64,000 bases of DNA from Campylobacterales bacterium (GCA_026390075.1 JAPLGP010000033.1:47619-111618); one strand, 5' to 3'. Counted from the first letter of the stretch, positions 37,095-46,240 are shown. A program made the numbers and translations. The notes: generated from the letters alone by a model not told the origin.

Positions 37095-39257
37095 ATGATG
37101 GATACAAAAAACGAAGCTTTTTTAAAGAGGCTTCTTGAGACTTTTTTCCAAGAGGCAAAAGAGCATATTGACAACCTTTCAGAGGGGCTTTTAAACCTAA
37201 AAAAGAGCCGTGATGCCGAAGCTAATAAAGTGCTCGTGGAGACACTCTTTAGAGAAGCGCATAGCTTTAAGGGTGCGGCTCGTGCTGTAAATATTACAGA
37301 GATTGAAGAGCTTTGTAAAGCTATGGAAGATATCTTCAGCTCCTATAAACAGTCACTTCTAAAAATTCCAAACTCTCTCATAGAAGTGATGCTCGAGTGT
37401 AACGATATGTTGACTCTTCTGAGTGGGGCGAATGAAGATGCAAGAAGAGATTTGAAACCTCTGGTTCAGGAGCATATAGAAGCTCTTCATAAAGGCTTGC
37501 AAGGGGATAACAGTGTAAGAGAAAAAGTCACAGTTGCAGAGCAAATCCCCATAAGAAAGAGCGAAGAAATTAAAGAAGTAGAACAACTCCACATGCCGAC
37601 AGAGGAGATAAAAACTCAGGAGACCATCCGCATCCATGTCAAAAAACTCAGTTCTATTATGCACCAATCCGAAGAGATGCTTTTTGCAAAGATGGTATCA
37701 AGACGGCATGTGGAAGATTTGATAACTATTGAGTCTGAGATAGAGGAGCTTATAACCACGCTTCAAAGCAGTGCGCAAGAGCTGATTTTAAAGAGACTTA
37801 CAACACTCAAAAGTGTAATCAACAAAGCAACCAAGCAGACAAAAGGGGATGCCAGAGAGATAGGCATGATGGTGGATCATTTGATAGGTGATATGAAAGA
37901 AGCCTTGATGCTCCCATTTTCTGCCATGTTTTCTACCCTTCCCAAGATTGTTCACGATATGGCAAAAAGTGTCGGCAAAGATATTAGCCTAAGTGTAATC
38001 GGTGGCGATATGGAGATAGATAGAAGAATTTCAGAGCAGATGCACGACCCGCTCATCCATCTTCTGCGCAACTCGATTGACCACGGAATTGAGAAAAGCG
38101 GAACGATTACTCTCACCCTTACCCAAAAAAGTGCATCCAAAGTGGAGCTCTCGGTCGCCGATGATGGCAGTGGAATCGATAGCAAAAAGATACGCCAAAG
38201 CAGTGTAAAGAAGGGTATTATAACCCAAGTGGAGGCAGATGCCCTCGATGAAGAGAGTGTATTAAACTTGATTTTTAAATCAGGCATCTCCACCGCAAAG
38301 ATAGTTACCGATTTATCTGGGCGTGGGCTTGGTCTTGCCATAGTTTTGGAAAAAGCACAGCAGTTCGGTGGTGAAGTGCATGTGCAAAACAACAAAGAGA
38401 GAGGGTGTACATTTACCATACTTCTGCCCCTTACCATGGCAACATTCAGAGGGGTTGTCACTTTGTTGGGTGAGCAGAAATTTATTTTTGCAAGTGAACG
38501 AATTGTGCGTGTTATGACAATAGAAAAAGAGAACATAAAAATTGTTGAGGGCAAAGAGATGGTTGTGCTTACACATCTCGTCGTACCATTTTATCATCTG
38601 AGCACTCTTTTGGAACTCCCATCATCTCTAAATGAGTCGAATGCGTTGGCGGTGGTGGTCATAAAATACGCCAATGAGATGCTGGCAGTCGGCGTGGACG
38701 CAGTTGAGTATGAAGAGGAGGTGATGGTGAAGAGCCTTGGCAAACAGCTTACTCGTGTGCATGCCATCTCCGGAGCCTCACTTTTGGCTTCTGATGCGCC
38801 CGCACTCATCCTCAATATCTCCGATATTTTCAAATCACTCTCGAGTGTTACAAAGAGAAGCGAGGCACAAAAAAAAGAGAGTATAAAGAAAAAATCAAAG
38901 ATACTTGTGGTCGATGACTCCTCTACCACTCTGGCACTTCTGCAAAATATTTTGGAGATGGTCGGGTATGAGGTTGCGGTCGCCGTGGATGGACTACAAG
39001 CTTTTGAAATGCTCAAAAAAGGGAGTTTTGATTTGGTAGTTTCAGATGTGGATATGCCAAAGATGAACGGTTTTGAGCTTACGGAGGCTATCAGAGCGGA
39101 TTCCCACATTCCAGAGCTACCAGTCATTTTGGTGACATCTTTAGAATCGCGAGAGGACAAAGAGAGAGGGATGCACTCCGGTGCAAATGCTTACCTTATA
39201 AAAAGTACATTTGAGCAGAGCAATCTAATTGAAAATATTCAACAACTAATTGACTAA
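37095..39257 (+). CDS. CheA-REC hybrid kinase (WspE-like)
   Basis: The protein has 720 residues. The Hpt domain carries the phosphoacceptor in REAHSFKGAARAV. A dimer/ATPase core has LIHLLRNSIDHGIE, VADDGSGID and LSGRGLGLAIVLEKAQQFGG. A CheW-like domain follows, then a C-terminal receiver (KILVVDDSSTTLALLQNILEMVG, FDLVVSDVDMPKMNGFE). This architecture is that of WspE/FrzE-like kinases. It sits between the receptor and cheB. Two 9-mer copies encode LHMPT and RRHVED. Confidence 0.92.
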   Translation: MMDTKNEAFLKRLLETFFQEAKEHIDNLSEGLLNLKKSRDAEANKVLVETLFREAHSFKGAARAVNITEIEELCKAMEDIFSSYKQSLLKIPNSLIEVMLECNDMLTLLSGANEDARRDLKPLVQEHIEALHKGLQGDNSVREKVTVAEQIPIRKSEEIKEVEQLHMPTEEIKTQETIRIHVKKLSSIMHQSEEMLFAKMVSRRHVEDLITIESEIEELITTLQSSAQELILKRLTTLKSVINKATKQTKGDAREIGMMVDHLIGDMKEALMLPFSAMFSTLPKIVHDMAKSVGKDISLSVIGGDMEIDRRISEQMHDPLIHLLRNSIDHGIEKSGTITLTLTQKSASKVELSVADDGSGIDSKKIRQSSVKKGIITQVEADALDEESVLNLIFKSGISTAKIVTDLSGRGLGLAIVLEKAQQFGGEVHVQNNKERGCTFTILLPLTMATFRGVVTLLGEQKFIFASERIVRVMTIEKENIKIVEGKEMVVLTHLVVPFYHLSTLLELPSSLNESNALAVVVIKYANEMLAVGVDAVEYEEEVMVKSLGKQLTRVHAISGASLLASDAPALILNISDIFKSLSSVTKRSEAQKKESIKKKSKILVVDDSSTTLALLQNILEMVGYEVAVAVDGLQAFEMLKKGSFDLVVSDVDMPKMNGFELTEAIRADSHIPELPVILVTSLESREDKERGMHSGANAYLIKSTFEQSNLIENIQQLID

Positions 39258-39272
39258 TACGAGGAGTTTAAA

Positions 39273-40316
39273 ATGATACGACTAATGATTGTCGATGATT
39301 CAAATACATCCAGAGAGATGCTGGTTTACTCGCTTGCTTCCGAGCTTGATATAGAAGTTGTCGGCGTTGCGGAAGATGGGCAAGAAGCCGTTGCAATGGT
39401 TAAAAAAATTAAACCTGACATCATTCTTATGGATATTAATATGCCCAATATGGACGGCTATGAAGCTTCTATAATCATTATGGAAAATAACCCGACACCT
39501 ATTTTGCTTATGAGTGCCACTTGGGATATGAATGAGGTAAGTAAAATTTTAGAGAACATGCACATCGGAGTGCTTGGAGTTTATGAAAAACCCTATGGAC
39601 CAGGGCATCCAAAGTATAAGGAGCTTTATGAGAGAATAGTCGCGGATATCAGAGTGATGTCGGATGTGAAAGTTGTTCGCAGATGGAACCACAACCATTT
39701 TGAAAGTAATTTTAAAACCCTGCAAGACAAAAAGTACGCAAAAGAGTGCAAATTTGTCATGATTGGCTCTTCCACAGGCGGACCTCCCATTCTTCACACT
39801 ATTTTGAGGGCACTTCCAGCCGATTATCCTCTACCGATATTGGTTGCACAGCATATGAGCAGAGAATTTATTGATACATTTATAGAGTGGCTGGATGAGC
39901 AGTGTGCCTTGCATGTAAAAAAAGCGGAGGATGGCGAGAAAATCTGTGCTGGACATGTCTATATTGCACCTTCAAATTACCATCTAACTTTGCAAAATAG
40001 CAGAATTACTCTTATTGAAGCAGATAAAAGTGATCTCTATGTTCCCTCTGTTTCAAAACTCTTTTCTTCGGTAACTCAATGGAATGCGGGAGAGGCAGTG
40101 GCTATTTTGCTCTCAGGAATGGGAGATGACGGTGCCGAAGCAATCACTAAACTTAAACTCTACGGCGGGGTTACAATTGCACAAAATGAGGATACATCTG
40201 TAGTTTTTGGAATGGCAAATGAGGCGATAAAAAAGGGTGGAATAGACTTTGTTTTATCTCCAGAAGGAATTGCAGAGTTTTTGCTGAGTATTAAAATTGA
40301 CAAAAAGGAAATATGA
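39273..40316 (+). CDS. cheB: CheB methylesterase response regulator
   Basis: The 347-residue protein has a receiver (MIVDDSNTSREMLVYSL, IILMDINMPNMDGYEA) and a methylesterase domain with the catalytic Ser in IGSSTGGPPIL, His in LVAQHMSREF and Asp in LLSGMGDDGAEA. It removes methyl groups added by the CheR protein to the neighbouring receptor, as WspF does. Its end overlaps the next gene by 4 bases. Confidence 0.93.
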   Translation: MIRLMIVDDSNTSREMLVYSLASELDIEVVGVAEDGQEAVAMVKKIKPDIILMDINMPNMDGYEASIIIMENNPTPILLMSATWDMNEVSKILENMHIGVLGVYEKPYGPGHPKYKELYERIVADIRVMSDVKVVRRWNHNHFESNFKTLQDKKYAKECKFVMIGSSTGGPPILHTILRALPADYPLPILVAQHMSREFIDTFIEWLDEQCALHVKKAEDGEKICAGHVYIAPSNYHLTLQNSRITLIEADKSDLYVPSVSKLFSSVTQWNAGEAVAILLSGMGDDGAEAITKLKLYGGVTIAQNEDTSVVFGMANEAIKKGGIDFVLSPEGIAEFLLSIKIDKKEI

Positions 40317-41641
40317 TGGAAAGCCAAGCATATAAAAAAATAAATGTATCAATTCTTGTCGTTGAAGACAGCCTTACACAGGCAGAAGAAGTTCGCTATT
40401 TTCTTGAAGAGAATGGCTACAATGTGGATGTTTGCAATGATGGAGAAGAAGCGCTAGCATGGCTTTTGAGTGCAAAAAAACTGCCTGATGTTATTGTGAG
40501 CGATATTGTTATGCCAAAGATGAATGGGTATGACCTTTGTAAAGCAATCCGCAAGGACGAGAAGCTAAAGGGTCTCCCTGTGATTCTTCTGACCTCACTC
40601 TCGGAACCCCATGACATCATCAAAAGCATAGAAGCAGGAGCAAATAAGTTTCTCACAAAACCCTTTGACCATAAGCGTCTCCCCGAAGTCATAGATGAAC
40701 TTTACATAAACACCCAGCGAAGAAGCATTGAGAGAATGGAGATGGGAATTCGGCTGATGTTTAGTGGAAGCGATTTTCTTATCACGGCGGACAAGGTGCA
40801 GATACTCGATTTATTACTCTCAAGTTATGAGGAATCCTACTATAAAAACCTTCAGCTTCAAGAGAGTCGAAGTGCGCTTGAGAAGCTCAACGCAGAGCTG
40901 GAACAAAGGGTGCAAGAGCGTACAAAAGAGGTGCAAGAAAAAGACAAAATCATGATGATACAATCCCGCCAAGCCGCAATGGGAGATATGATTGCTATGA
41001 TTGCCCACCAGTGGAGACAGCCACTTTCTATAGTAAGCATGGAGATGAATAATCTTAGATTATCGGTTGAACTCGATGAAGAGATAACAAAAGAGATGTT
41101 GATTCAATATACCGATGATGTCAATCAACAAATTCAGCAACTCTCACAAACTATTGAAGATTTCAGAGGGTATCTCAAACCGACTCAAGATAAAGAAGAG
41201 GTCACAATTGTGGATGTTCTTAAAAAAACGATGAATCTTATGCAAAAAAGTTTGGAAAATAATAATATTACCGTTGAAATAAATAATTCAAGCCAAGCCA
41301 AAATTTCAACTTACCCAAACCAACTGCTGCAGGTCTTTATAAATATTATCAACAATGCCAAAGAGATACTCCTTAACAGAAAAGTTGAAGAGGCAAAAGT
41401 AATAATCACTATCAACGACACAAAAGATTCTATTCTCATCAGTGTCTGTGACAACGGAGGTGGAATTCCAAAAGAGATTATAGGCAGATTGGGCGAGCCT
41501 TACTTTACAACAAAAGAGACAAATGGAACAGGTCTAGGAATCTATATGTCCAAAATGATTGTTTTAAAACATTTAAATGGAAATTTAACTTGGGGAAATA
41601 AAAATGGTGGGGCTTGTTTTACTATTGTTCTAAAAAGATAG
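40313..41641 (+). CDS. REC-histidine kinase hybrid, last gene of the Wsp-like array
   Basis: The 442-residue protein has an N-terminal receiver (ILVVEDSLTQAEEVRYFLEENG, PDVIVSDIVMPKMNGYD), a coiled coil (SALEKLNAELEQRVQERTKEVQEKDK), a HisKA-like region (QAAMGDMIAMIAHQWRQPLSIVSM) and an ATPase (NIINNAKEILLNR, VCDNGGGIP, GTGLGIYMSKM). In Wsp systems this place is taken by the REC-GGDEF protein WspR, so the array's output here is apparently another kinase. Its own target is not in the operon. Confidence 0.88.
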   Translation: MMESQAYKKINVSILVVEDSLTQAEEVRYFLEENGYNVDVCNDGEEALAWLLSAKKLPDVIVSDIVMPKMNGYDLCKAIRKDEKLKGLPVILLTSLSEPHDIIKSIEAGANKFLTKPFDHKRLPEVIDELYINTQRRSIERMEMGIRLMFSGSDFLITADKVQILDLLLSSYEESYYKNLQLQESRSALEKLNAELEQRVQERTKEVQEKDKIMMIQSRQAAMGDMIAMIAHQWRQPLSIVSMEMNNLRLSVELDEEITKEMLIQYTDDVNQQIQQLSQTIEDFRGYLKPTQDKEEVTIVDVLKKTMNLMQKSLENNNITVEINNSSQAKISTYPNQLLQVFINIINNAKEILLNRKVEEAKVIITINDTKDSILISVCDNGGGIPKEIIGRLGEPYFTTKETNGTGLGIYMSKMIVLKHLNGNLTWGNKNGGACFTIVLKR

Positions 41642-41674
41642 GGGCTATAAAAATGCTATAATTTCAAAAAAAGA

Positions 41675-43051
41675 ATGAACATGAACTCTAAAGAATTTTC
41701 AACCCTTCCATTGTCACAAGATATGCTTAGTAACCTAAATGAAATAGGTTATACACAAATGACACCCGTTCAAGCGGAGACACTTCCCTATATTTTGGAA
41801 GGTCGCGATGTCATCGCTCAGGCAAAAACAGGAAGCGGTAAAACAGCTGCTTTTGGTATCGGACTACTTAGTAAACTCGATGTGAAAAAGTTTCGAGTGC
41901 AAACGCTCGTTCTTTGCCCAACAAGAGAACTCGCCGACCAAGTCGCAAAAGAGCTTCGTACACTTGCAAGATTTGCACATAACATTAAAATTTTAACTCT
42001 TTGTGGCGGAGCGGCTTTTGGCCCGCAACTCGGTTCGCTTCGCCATGGTGCTCACATCATTGTTGGAACTCCAGGGCGCATTTTAAAGCATTTAAACAAA
42101 GATACTTTGAGCTTAGAAAACCTAGAAACGCTTGTGCTTGATGAAGCCGACAGAATGCTCGATATGGGTTTCATAGAAGAGATTGACAAAGTTTTAGAGT
42201 ACGCACCCAAAGAGAAGCAGACACTCCTTTTTTCTGCGACTTACACCGATGAGATTATCGACATAAGCAATAAACTTCAAAAAGATGCGATAAGTGTAAA
42301 AACTATCACAACAGAAGTTGCCAACAAAATTACCGAGCGATTTTATGAGGCACATAACAACAATAAACTTGAAACACTCATCAAAATTTTCAGCACCTAC
42401 AAGCCTGAAAATGTTATAGTTTTTACTAACACGAAGTTAGAAGCAAAAGAGTTAGCAGAGAATTTACAAAAAAATAAAATCGATGCACTTGCTATTCACG
42501 GTGATTTAGAGCAGTATGAGCGAAATGATGTGTTAGTACAGTTTGCTAACAAAAGTTGTCCTGTGTTAGTTGCAACCGATGTAGCAGCAAGGGGACTTGA
42601 CATCAAAGAACTTGCCATGGTTGTAAATTATGACATTCCTCATGGCACAGAAACTTATACGCACCGAATAGGCAGAACAGGAAGAGCTGGACAAGAGGGC
42701 ATCGCAATTACACTTTACAATGCCTATGAAGTGCAAAACGCTCTTGAATACAAAAATGAGAATCGCCTTTTTGAAGAGTCAGAAAACCTCAAAAAAGAGA
42801 ATGGTTTTGAAATGAAACCCCAATACATCACACTTGTCATCGAGGGTGGAAAAAAAGAAAAAGTCCGTGCAGGAGATTTACTCGGAGCACTCACAGGCGA
42901 CGCAGGATTATCAGGCGACGACATAGGCAAAATCGACATCTACGAAAGACAAAGTTATGCTGCGATTAAAAGCAAGTTCATAGACCAAGCCCACAAAAAA
43001 CTCCAACATGGAAAGATAAAAGGAAAGAAATTTTCTGTATGGGTGCTTTAG
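41675..43051 (+). CDS. dbpA: DbpA-type DEAD-box RNA helicase
   Basis: DbpA unwinds RNA during large ribosomal subunit assembly and recognises 23S rRNA helix 92. The 458-residue length equals E. coli DbpA. Seen are AKTGSGKTAAFG, PTRELADQV, GTPGR, DEADRMLDMGF, FSATY and HRIGRTGRAGQ. The C-terminal RNA-binding domain reads VRAGDLLGALTGDAGLSGDDIGKIDIYERQSYAAI...LQHGKIKGKKFSVWVL. A TATAAT box lies at 41657-41662, 12 bases before the ATG. Confidence 0.9.
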   Translation: MNMNSKEFSTLPLSQDMLSNLNEIGYTQMTPVQAETLPYILEGRDVIAQAKTGSGKTAAFGIGLLSKLDVKKFRVQTLVLCPTRELADQVAKELRTLARFAHNIKILTLCGGAAFGPQLGSLRHGAHIIVGTPGRILKHLNKDTLSLENLETLVLDEADRMLDMGFIEEIDKVLEYAPKEKQTLLFSATYTDEIIDISNKLQKDAISVKTITTEVANKITERFYEAHNNNKLETLIKIFSTYKPENVIVFTNTKLEAKELAENLQKNKIDALAIHGDLEQYERNDVLVQFANKSCPVLVATDVAARGLDIKELAMVVNYDIPHGTETYTHRIGRTGRAGQEGIAITLYNAYEVQNALEYKNENRLFEESENLKKENGFEMKPQYITLVIEGGKKEKVRAGDLLGALTGDAGLSGDDIGKIDIYERQSYAAIKSKFIDQAHKKLQHGKIKGKKFSVWVL

Positions 43052-43183
43052 AATAAACCTACTTATTTTGCTTATACCATTGAATAGTTTGAGCTAAAAA
43101 TTGATATACTGCACTTATAAAATTTTAAACAGTGTGTTTAATATAGACTTTACTTATCTAAAGCTTAAAATGGAGTTTGAAGA

Positions 43184-43990
43184 ATGAACAATATAATTTT
43201 ACAAAATAGCAATAATGCAATCGAGAAAGTTGCATTTGTTTTTATTTTATCTGCACAGATAAGTGATACTATTATAAAGAATGTCATTACTAATTATCAA
43301 AATACTCCTGAGATGATTACTAAATTACCAAGATGTCAGCCACAAAATATGATTAGTTTTCAAATTGGTGGCATGATAGAACAACCACAACATATACATT
43401 CCCCAATGATGAATGGAGTTATATTTGATACTTTATTACCTGATGGAAGACAAAAATGGTTTGTTAACTTAGCCAATAATTTTTTAACGATTGGGTGTAG
43501 TGATTACACCAGATGGGATGAAGTGTGGGCTACAGTAAAAGAATATTTAGATTTTTTCATGCCTGTATTAGAAGGTAATAATATTCAAGAAATTGGAATA
43601 GAGTATATTGATGAATTTAAAATTTCTGATACTTCAAAAGATTGGAAAAAAGAATTATTTAGAGAAGGAAATGATTTCATTCCGAATCATATATGGTCTA
43701 AAAATGATTTTTGGCATATCCATCAGGGGTATTTTTTAAATAATGAGCATAAAATTTTAAACAATATCAACATGAATTATTTTTTAGATGAAAAAATGAG
43801 TCCAAAAGTCGTTATACAAACACATCATAAAACAACTTGTTCAGATTTAATTCTTATTACTAATAACACATCGGATGTAATAAGTGCAATTGAAACAATA
43901 ATTGAACAAAATCATCTTTTAAATAAAAAGGTAATGTGTAATTTATTATCATCAGAAATTTGTAAAAGAATTCAGTTGGAGTGTAAGTAA
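43184..43990 (+). CDS. TIGR04255-like protein of unknown function
   Basis: The 268-residue protein resembles the TIGR04255 family: an initial strand/helix unit, then WFVNLANNFLTIGCSDYTRWDEVWATVKEYLDFFMPVLEGNNIQEIGIEYIDEFKI. The family function is not known to me. It is the first of three same-strand unknown genes, with an end/start overlap of one base to the next. The unit is AT-rich and has no exact 9-mer copy, so it may be acquired DNA. Confidence 0.55.
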   Translation: MNNIILQNSNNAIEKVAFVFILSAQISDTIIKNVITNYQNTPEMITKLPRCQPQNMISFQIGGMIEQPQHIHSPMMNGVIFDTLLPDGRQKWFVNLANNFLTIGCSDYTRWDEVWATVKEYLDFFMPVLEGNNIQEIGIEYIDEFKISDTSKDWKKELFREGNDFIPNHIWSKNDFWHIHQGYFLNNEHKILNNINMNYFLDEKMSPKVVIQTHHKTTCSDLILITNNTSDVISAIETIIEQNHLLNKKVMCNLLSSEICKRIQLECK

Positions 43991-44526
43991 TGTTTAGTAT
44001 TCCAGTTACAGTAATTTCAACAGTAATGGCTTTATCTACACCAACCACACAAATCAATATGCCTACTTTCCCATCAGTAGGCATCGAAGTACAGGCAAAA
44101 AACACAAGCACATCATTTAAGTCAATATATTCCATATCGAAATCTGAGAACCAAATAATCTTTAGTGGTGAATATATGAATGCAATAAGTACCTTGTATA
44201 GCTATCTATCTTTACAGTATGATTGGGACAGTTACGGTGGAAAAGCACCGACTTTCGATCTTATTAGTGCAGGTGAAAAATTATTGTTACAATGTCAAAA
44301 CTATGCATTTAAAGTGCCAAAATTAATGTTATCTGGTTCAGGAGAAATTGGTTTTTATTGGGAAAATGGAAATGAATATGCTGAAATTACTTGCGATAAT
44401 TCAGAAGCGTACACATTTGTATATATGAAGGACAAAGTTCCTTTTATTGAAGAGGATAAAGCTATTAATGATGCCTTTTCAAGCGATTTAACCACAAGAA
44501 TTTCTAATATTAATAGAAATGTGTAG
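43990..44526 (+). CDS. Unknown protein with WDSYGGKAP motif
   Basis: I do not recognise the family by name. The 178-residue protein has QYDWDSYGGKAPTFDLISAGEKLLLQ followed by PKLMLSGSGEIGFYWENGNEYAEITCD. This alternation (WD-x-YGG-x-AP, then a GxIxxxW strand and an I-C-D strand) looks like a small conserved domain. The first 20 residues are mildly hydrophobic. It starts at the stop of the TIGR04255-like gene and is followed after 11 bases by another unknown gene, probably one transcript. Confidence 0.5.
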   Translation: MFSIPVTVISTVMALSTPTTQINMPTFPSVGIEVQAKNTSTSFKSIYSISKSENQIIFSGEYMNAISTLYSYLSLQYDWDSYGGKAPTFDLISAGEKLLLQCQNYAFKVPKLMLSGSGEIGFYWENGNEYAEITCDNSEAYTFVYMKDKVPFIEEDKAINDAFSSDLTTRISNINRNV

Positions 44527-44537
44527 GGATTTACGCT

Positions 44538-45062
44538 TTGGAATCTGCGAAAGATTTTTTTAATAATCCAGGTTTATCTTCTACAAAATGTCATTACCTG
44601 ACCGAAAATCATGACCAATCATTAGAATGGGAAAAAGAAAGTGTCAGCTTGCATTCTTGCGGTACTGTAAAAGATAATGAAGTATTAGCAAGAAATATTT
44701 TTTCACCTCATCATTATGATCCAAAAACTGGTAACTTAACTACTTTAGCATTTGACGATATACTAAATAAAGGTCTTTCAGTTTTGCGATTTGACTATAC
44801 TACACACGATTCTGTAATCACTATAGGTCAGCTCAAAAAAAAAGATACACATGAATATCATGGTTATATTACTATTCAGGCAAGCTGTATTCGTGGATAT
44901 ATCGTAGATTCAAAAAGAGCTATGGCGATATATGATACTGCAATGATTAAGTTACCAGCTCATGCGGATATTTGCAATATTAGCGTAACAACAAAGAGTA
45001 GTAAAAATTTATTACGAATTTTCTTGCGAGAGGCTTTCTCTAAACTTGTTCCTATTCCATAA
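44538..45062 (+). CDS. Unknown protein, third gene of the cassette
   Basis: I do not recognise this protein. It has 174 residues with a TTG start preceded by TAGGGAT. Notable stretches are SLHSCGTVKDNEVLARNIFSPHHYDPKTGNLTTLAFDDILNKGLSVLRFDYT and KRAMAIYDTAMIKLPAHADICNI, with three Cys and several His residues. No membrane or signal segment is seen. It is the last gene of the 43.2-45.1 kb unit. Confidence 0.45.
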   Translation: MESAKDFFNNPGLSSTKCHYLTENHDQSLEWEKESVSLHSCGTVKDNEVLARNIFSPHHYDPKTGNLTTLAFDDILNKGLSVLRFDYTTHDSVITIGQLKKKDTHEYHGYITIQASCIRGYIVDSKRAMAIYDTAMIKLPAHADICNISVTTKSSKNLLRIFLREAFSKLVPIP

Positions 45063-45349
45063 ACCAGAATACTAAAAAATTATCCCCCCCCTAAAAGTTA
45101 ATCTCCACTTTTTAAAATAAACAAAAACATTGGCATGTAGAACCGATGGAAATGGGAACAAGCTTTAGGCGAACGGATAATTTGAATAATTTCGAGTTTT
45201 GCAAGAAGTCTAATATTTTTCGTTGGATTTTTTCCCACAGCGAGAATGTACACTTAAATTAAAACTTCCACATGCCAAACAAATAGCAAAATAAAAGCCC
45301 CTTATTACATGCTATAATCACATTAAGTTAAACGACAAGGAGGTTTATT
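45063..45349 (+). other. Intergenic region with a C8 tract, one 9-mer copy and possible gene remnant
   Basis: I see no intact gene. A run of eight C lies at 45084-45091 and a CCACATGCC copy at 45268-45276; a near copy (GGCATGTAG) is at 45132. On the minus strand about 50 codons are open, ending near 45100 (..NPTKNIRLLAKLEIIQIIRSPKACSHFHRFYMPMFLF..), which may be a decayed gene end. A TATAAT at 45313-45318 and AAGGAGG serve the next gene. Confidence 0.5.
45268..45276 (+). repeat. Intergenic copy of CCACATGCC upstream of the MntA-like gene
   Basis: Context AACTTCCACATGCCAAAC matches the extended consensus. It ends a stretch of about 7.5 kb (37.7-45.3 kb) without exact copies. Confidence 0.9.
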
Positions 45350-45625
45350 ATGACAAAACATGATGTATTAAACTACTTGAAAGAGCATTATCAAGAATTT
45401 AAAAATCAGTACAATGTTGAAAAAATTGGTCTCTTTGAAAGTTATGCGAGAGATGAAGCAACCCCAGAGAGTGATATCAATATATTTGTAAAAATGAAAC
45501 CCAATATGTTTGATATGATAGCAATAAAAGAGCAGATAGAAGAAGACCTACATGCGAAGGTTGATATTAAAAACATGAAGCCTCTCTTCTTAGAAATGAT
45601 TCATAAAGATTTAATTTATGCTTAG
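45350..45625 (+). CDS. Degenerate MntA-like minimal nucleotidyltransferase (antitoxin type)
   Basis: The 91-residue protein has the MNT fold of HepT/MntA systems: KIGLFESYARDEATPESDINIFVKM...DLHAKVDIKNMKPLF. Active members read G-S-Y-A-R-G and S-D-I-D. Here the first is E-S-Y-A-R-D and the second Asp is Asn, so nucleotidyl transfer is probably lost. A strong AAGGAGG site and a TATAAT box precede it. The partner HEPN gene overlaps its stop but is truncated. Confidence 0.75.
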   Translation: MTKHDVLNYLKEHYQEFKNQYNVEKIGLFESYARDEATPESDINIFVKMKPNMFDMIAIKEQIEEDLHAKVDIKNMKPLFLEMIHKDLIYA

Positions 45626-45701
45626 TGACAAAGAGAGAATGATTTTATCTACTCTTGAAGATATTAAATTTTCATTAGAGTTGATAAGAGATAATAAATA
45701 G
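45618..45701 (+). pseudogene. Truncated HEPN (HepT-like) toxin remnant
   Basis: This ORF is too short for the track: MLSDKERMILSTLEDIKFSLELIRDNK, 27 residues, overlapping the MntA-like stop by 8 bases. The arrangement and the opening helix resemble the start of HepT/HEPN toxins, which normally exceed 100 residues. The RX4-6H active motif is absent. The next gene begins right at its stop, suggesting a deletion fused the neighbours. Confidence 0.5.
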
Positions 45702-46214
45702 ATGAATCAACTCAAATACCTCAACCACTACCACGAACAGACAAAGATACAGGTTCAAAAACTTATAAAAGAAGATAAGCTTAAAACGCATCTTTTAAAT
45801 AAATACAAAGTTCCACATGCCATGAAAAATGATAAGGCACTCTTTTCTTATGTGAATGAGTTAAAAAATGAACATTTAAAAAAGTCGCAACCCCTGAGTA
45901 AAGTTGTCTATGATGGAAAAATAAATGTTATTCACAATGCCCTTGGTACGCATCACTTCATCTCTCGGGTTCAAGGCTCAAAACTCAAAGCCAAGAATGA
46001 GATTAAAATTTCTTCGATGTTTAAGAGTGTTCCTGAGGAGTTTTTAAAGATGATAGTCGTGCATGAACTCGCTCATTTCAAGGAGAAAGAGCATAATAAA
46101 GCATTTTATAAACTTTGTGAATTTATGCAGCCAAACTACCACCAAGTGGAGTTTGATTTACGACTCTATCTTACGCAGATGGATTTAGCTGGAAAAATTG
46201 AAGAGTGGGCGTAA
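45702..46214 (+). CDS. YgjP/WLM-like zinc metalloprotein
   Basis: The 170-residue protein has the metal site IVVHELAHFKEKEHNKAFYKLCEFMQPNY (HExxH with a downstream His), as in the YgjP (DUF45) family. The family is related to SprT/WLM peptidases, and its real substrate is uncertain. There is no signal peptide. A 9-mer copy encodes VPHAM in the N-terminal part. It ends at a shared terminator with the convergent ppsA. Confidence 0.78.
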   Translation: MNQLKYLNHYHEQTKIQVQKLIKEDKLKTHLLNKYKVPHAMKNDKALFSYVNELKNEHLKKSQPLSKVVYDGKINVIHNALGTHHFISRVQGSKLKAKNEIKISSMFKSVPEEFLKMIVVHELAHFKEKEHNKAFYKLCEFMQPNYHQVEFDLRLYLTQMDLAGKIEEWA

Positions 46215-46216
46215 TA

Positions 46217-46240
46217 AGTAAGCTTTTTTTAAAGCTTACT
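46217..46240. terminator. Bidirectional intrinsic terminator
   Basis: AGTAAGCTTT / AAAGCTTACT gives a perfect 10-bp stem with a TTTT loop between the convergent YgjP-like and ppsA genes. It overlaps the last codons of ppsA. Confidence 0.75.

Noticed and set aside
45100-45245. Minus-strand open frame of about 50 codons as a gene
   Set aside because: It has no start with a ribosome site and no family I recognise. Kept only as a possible remnant in the intergenic entry.
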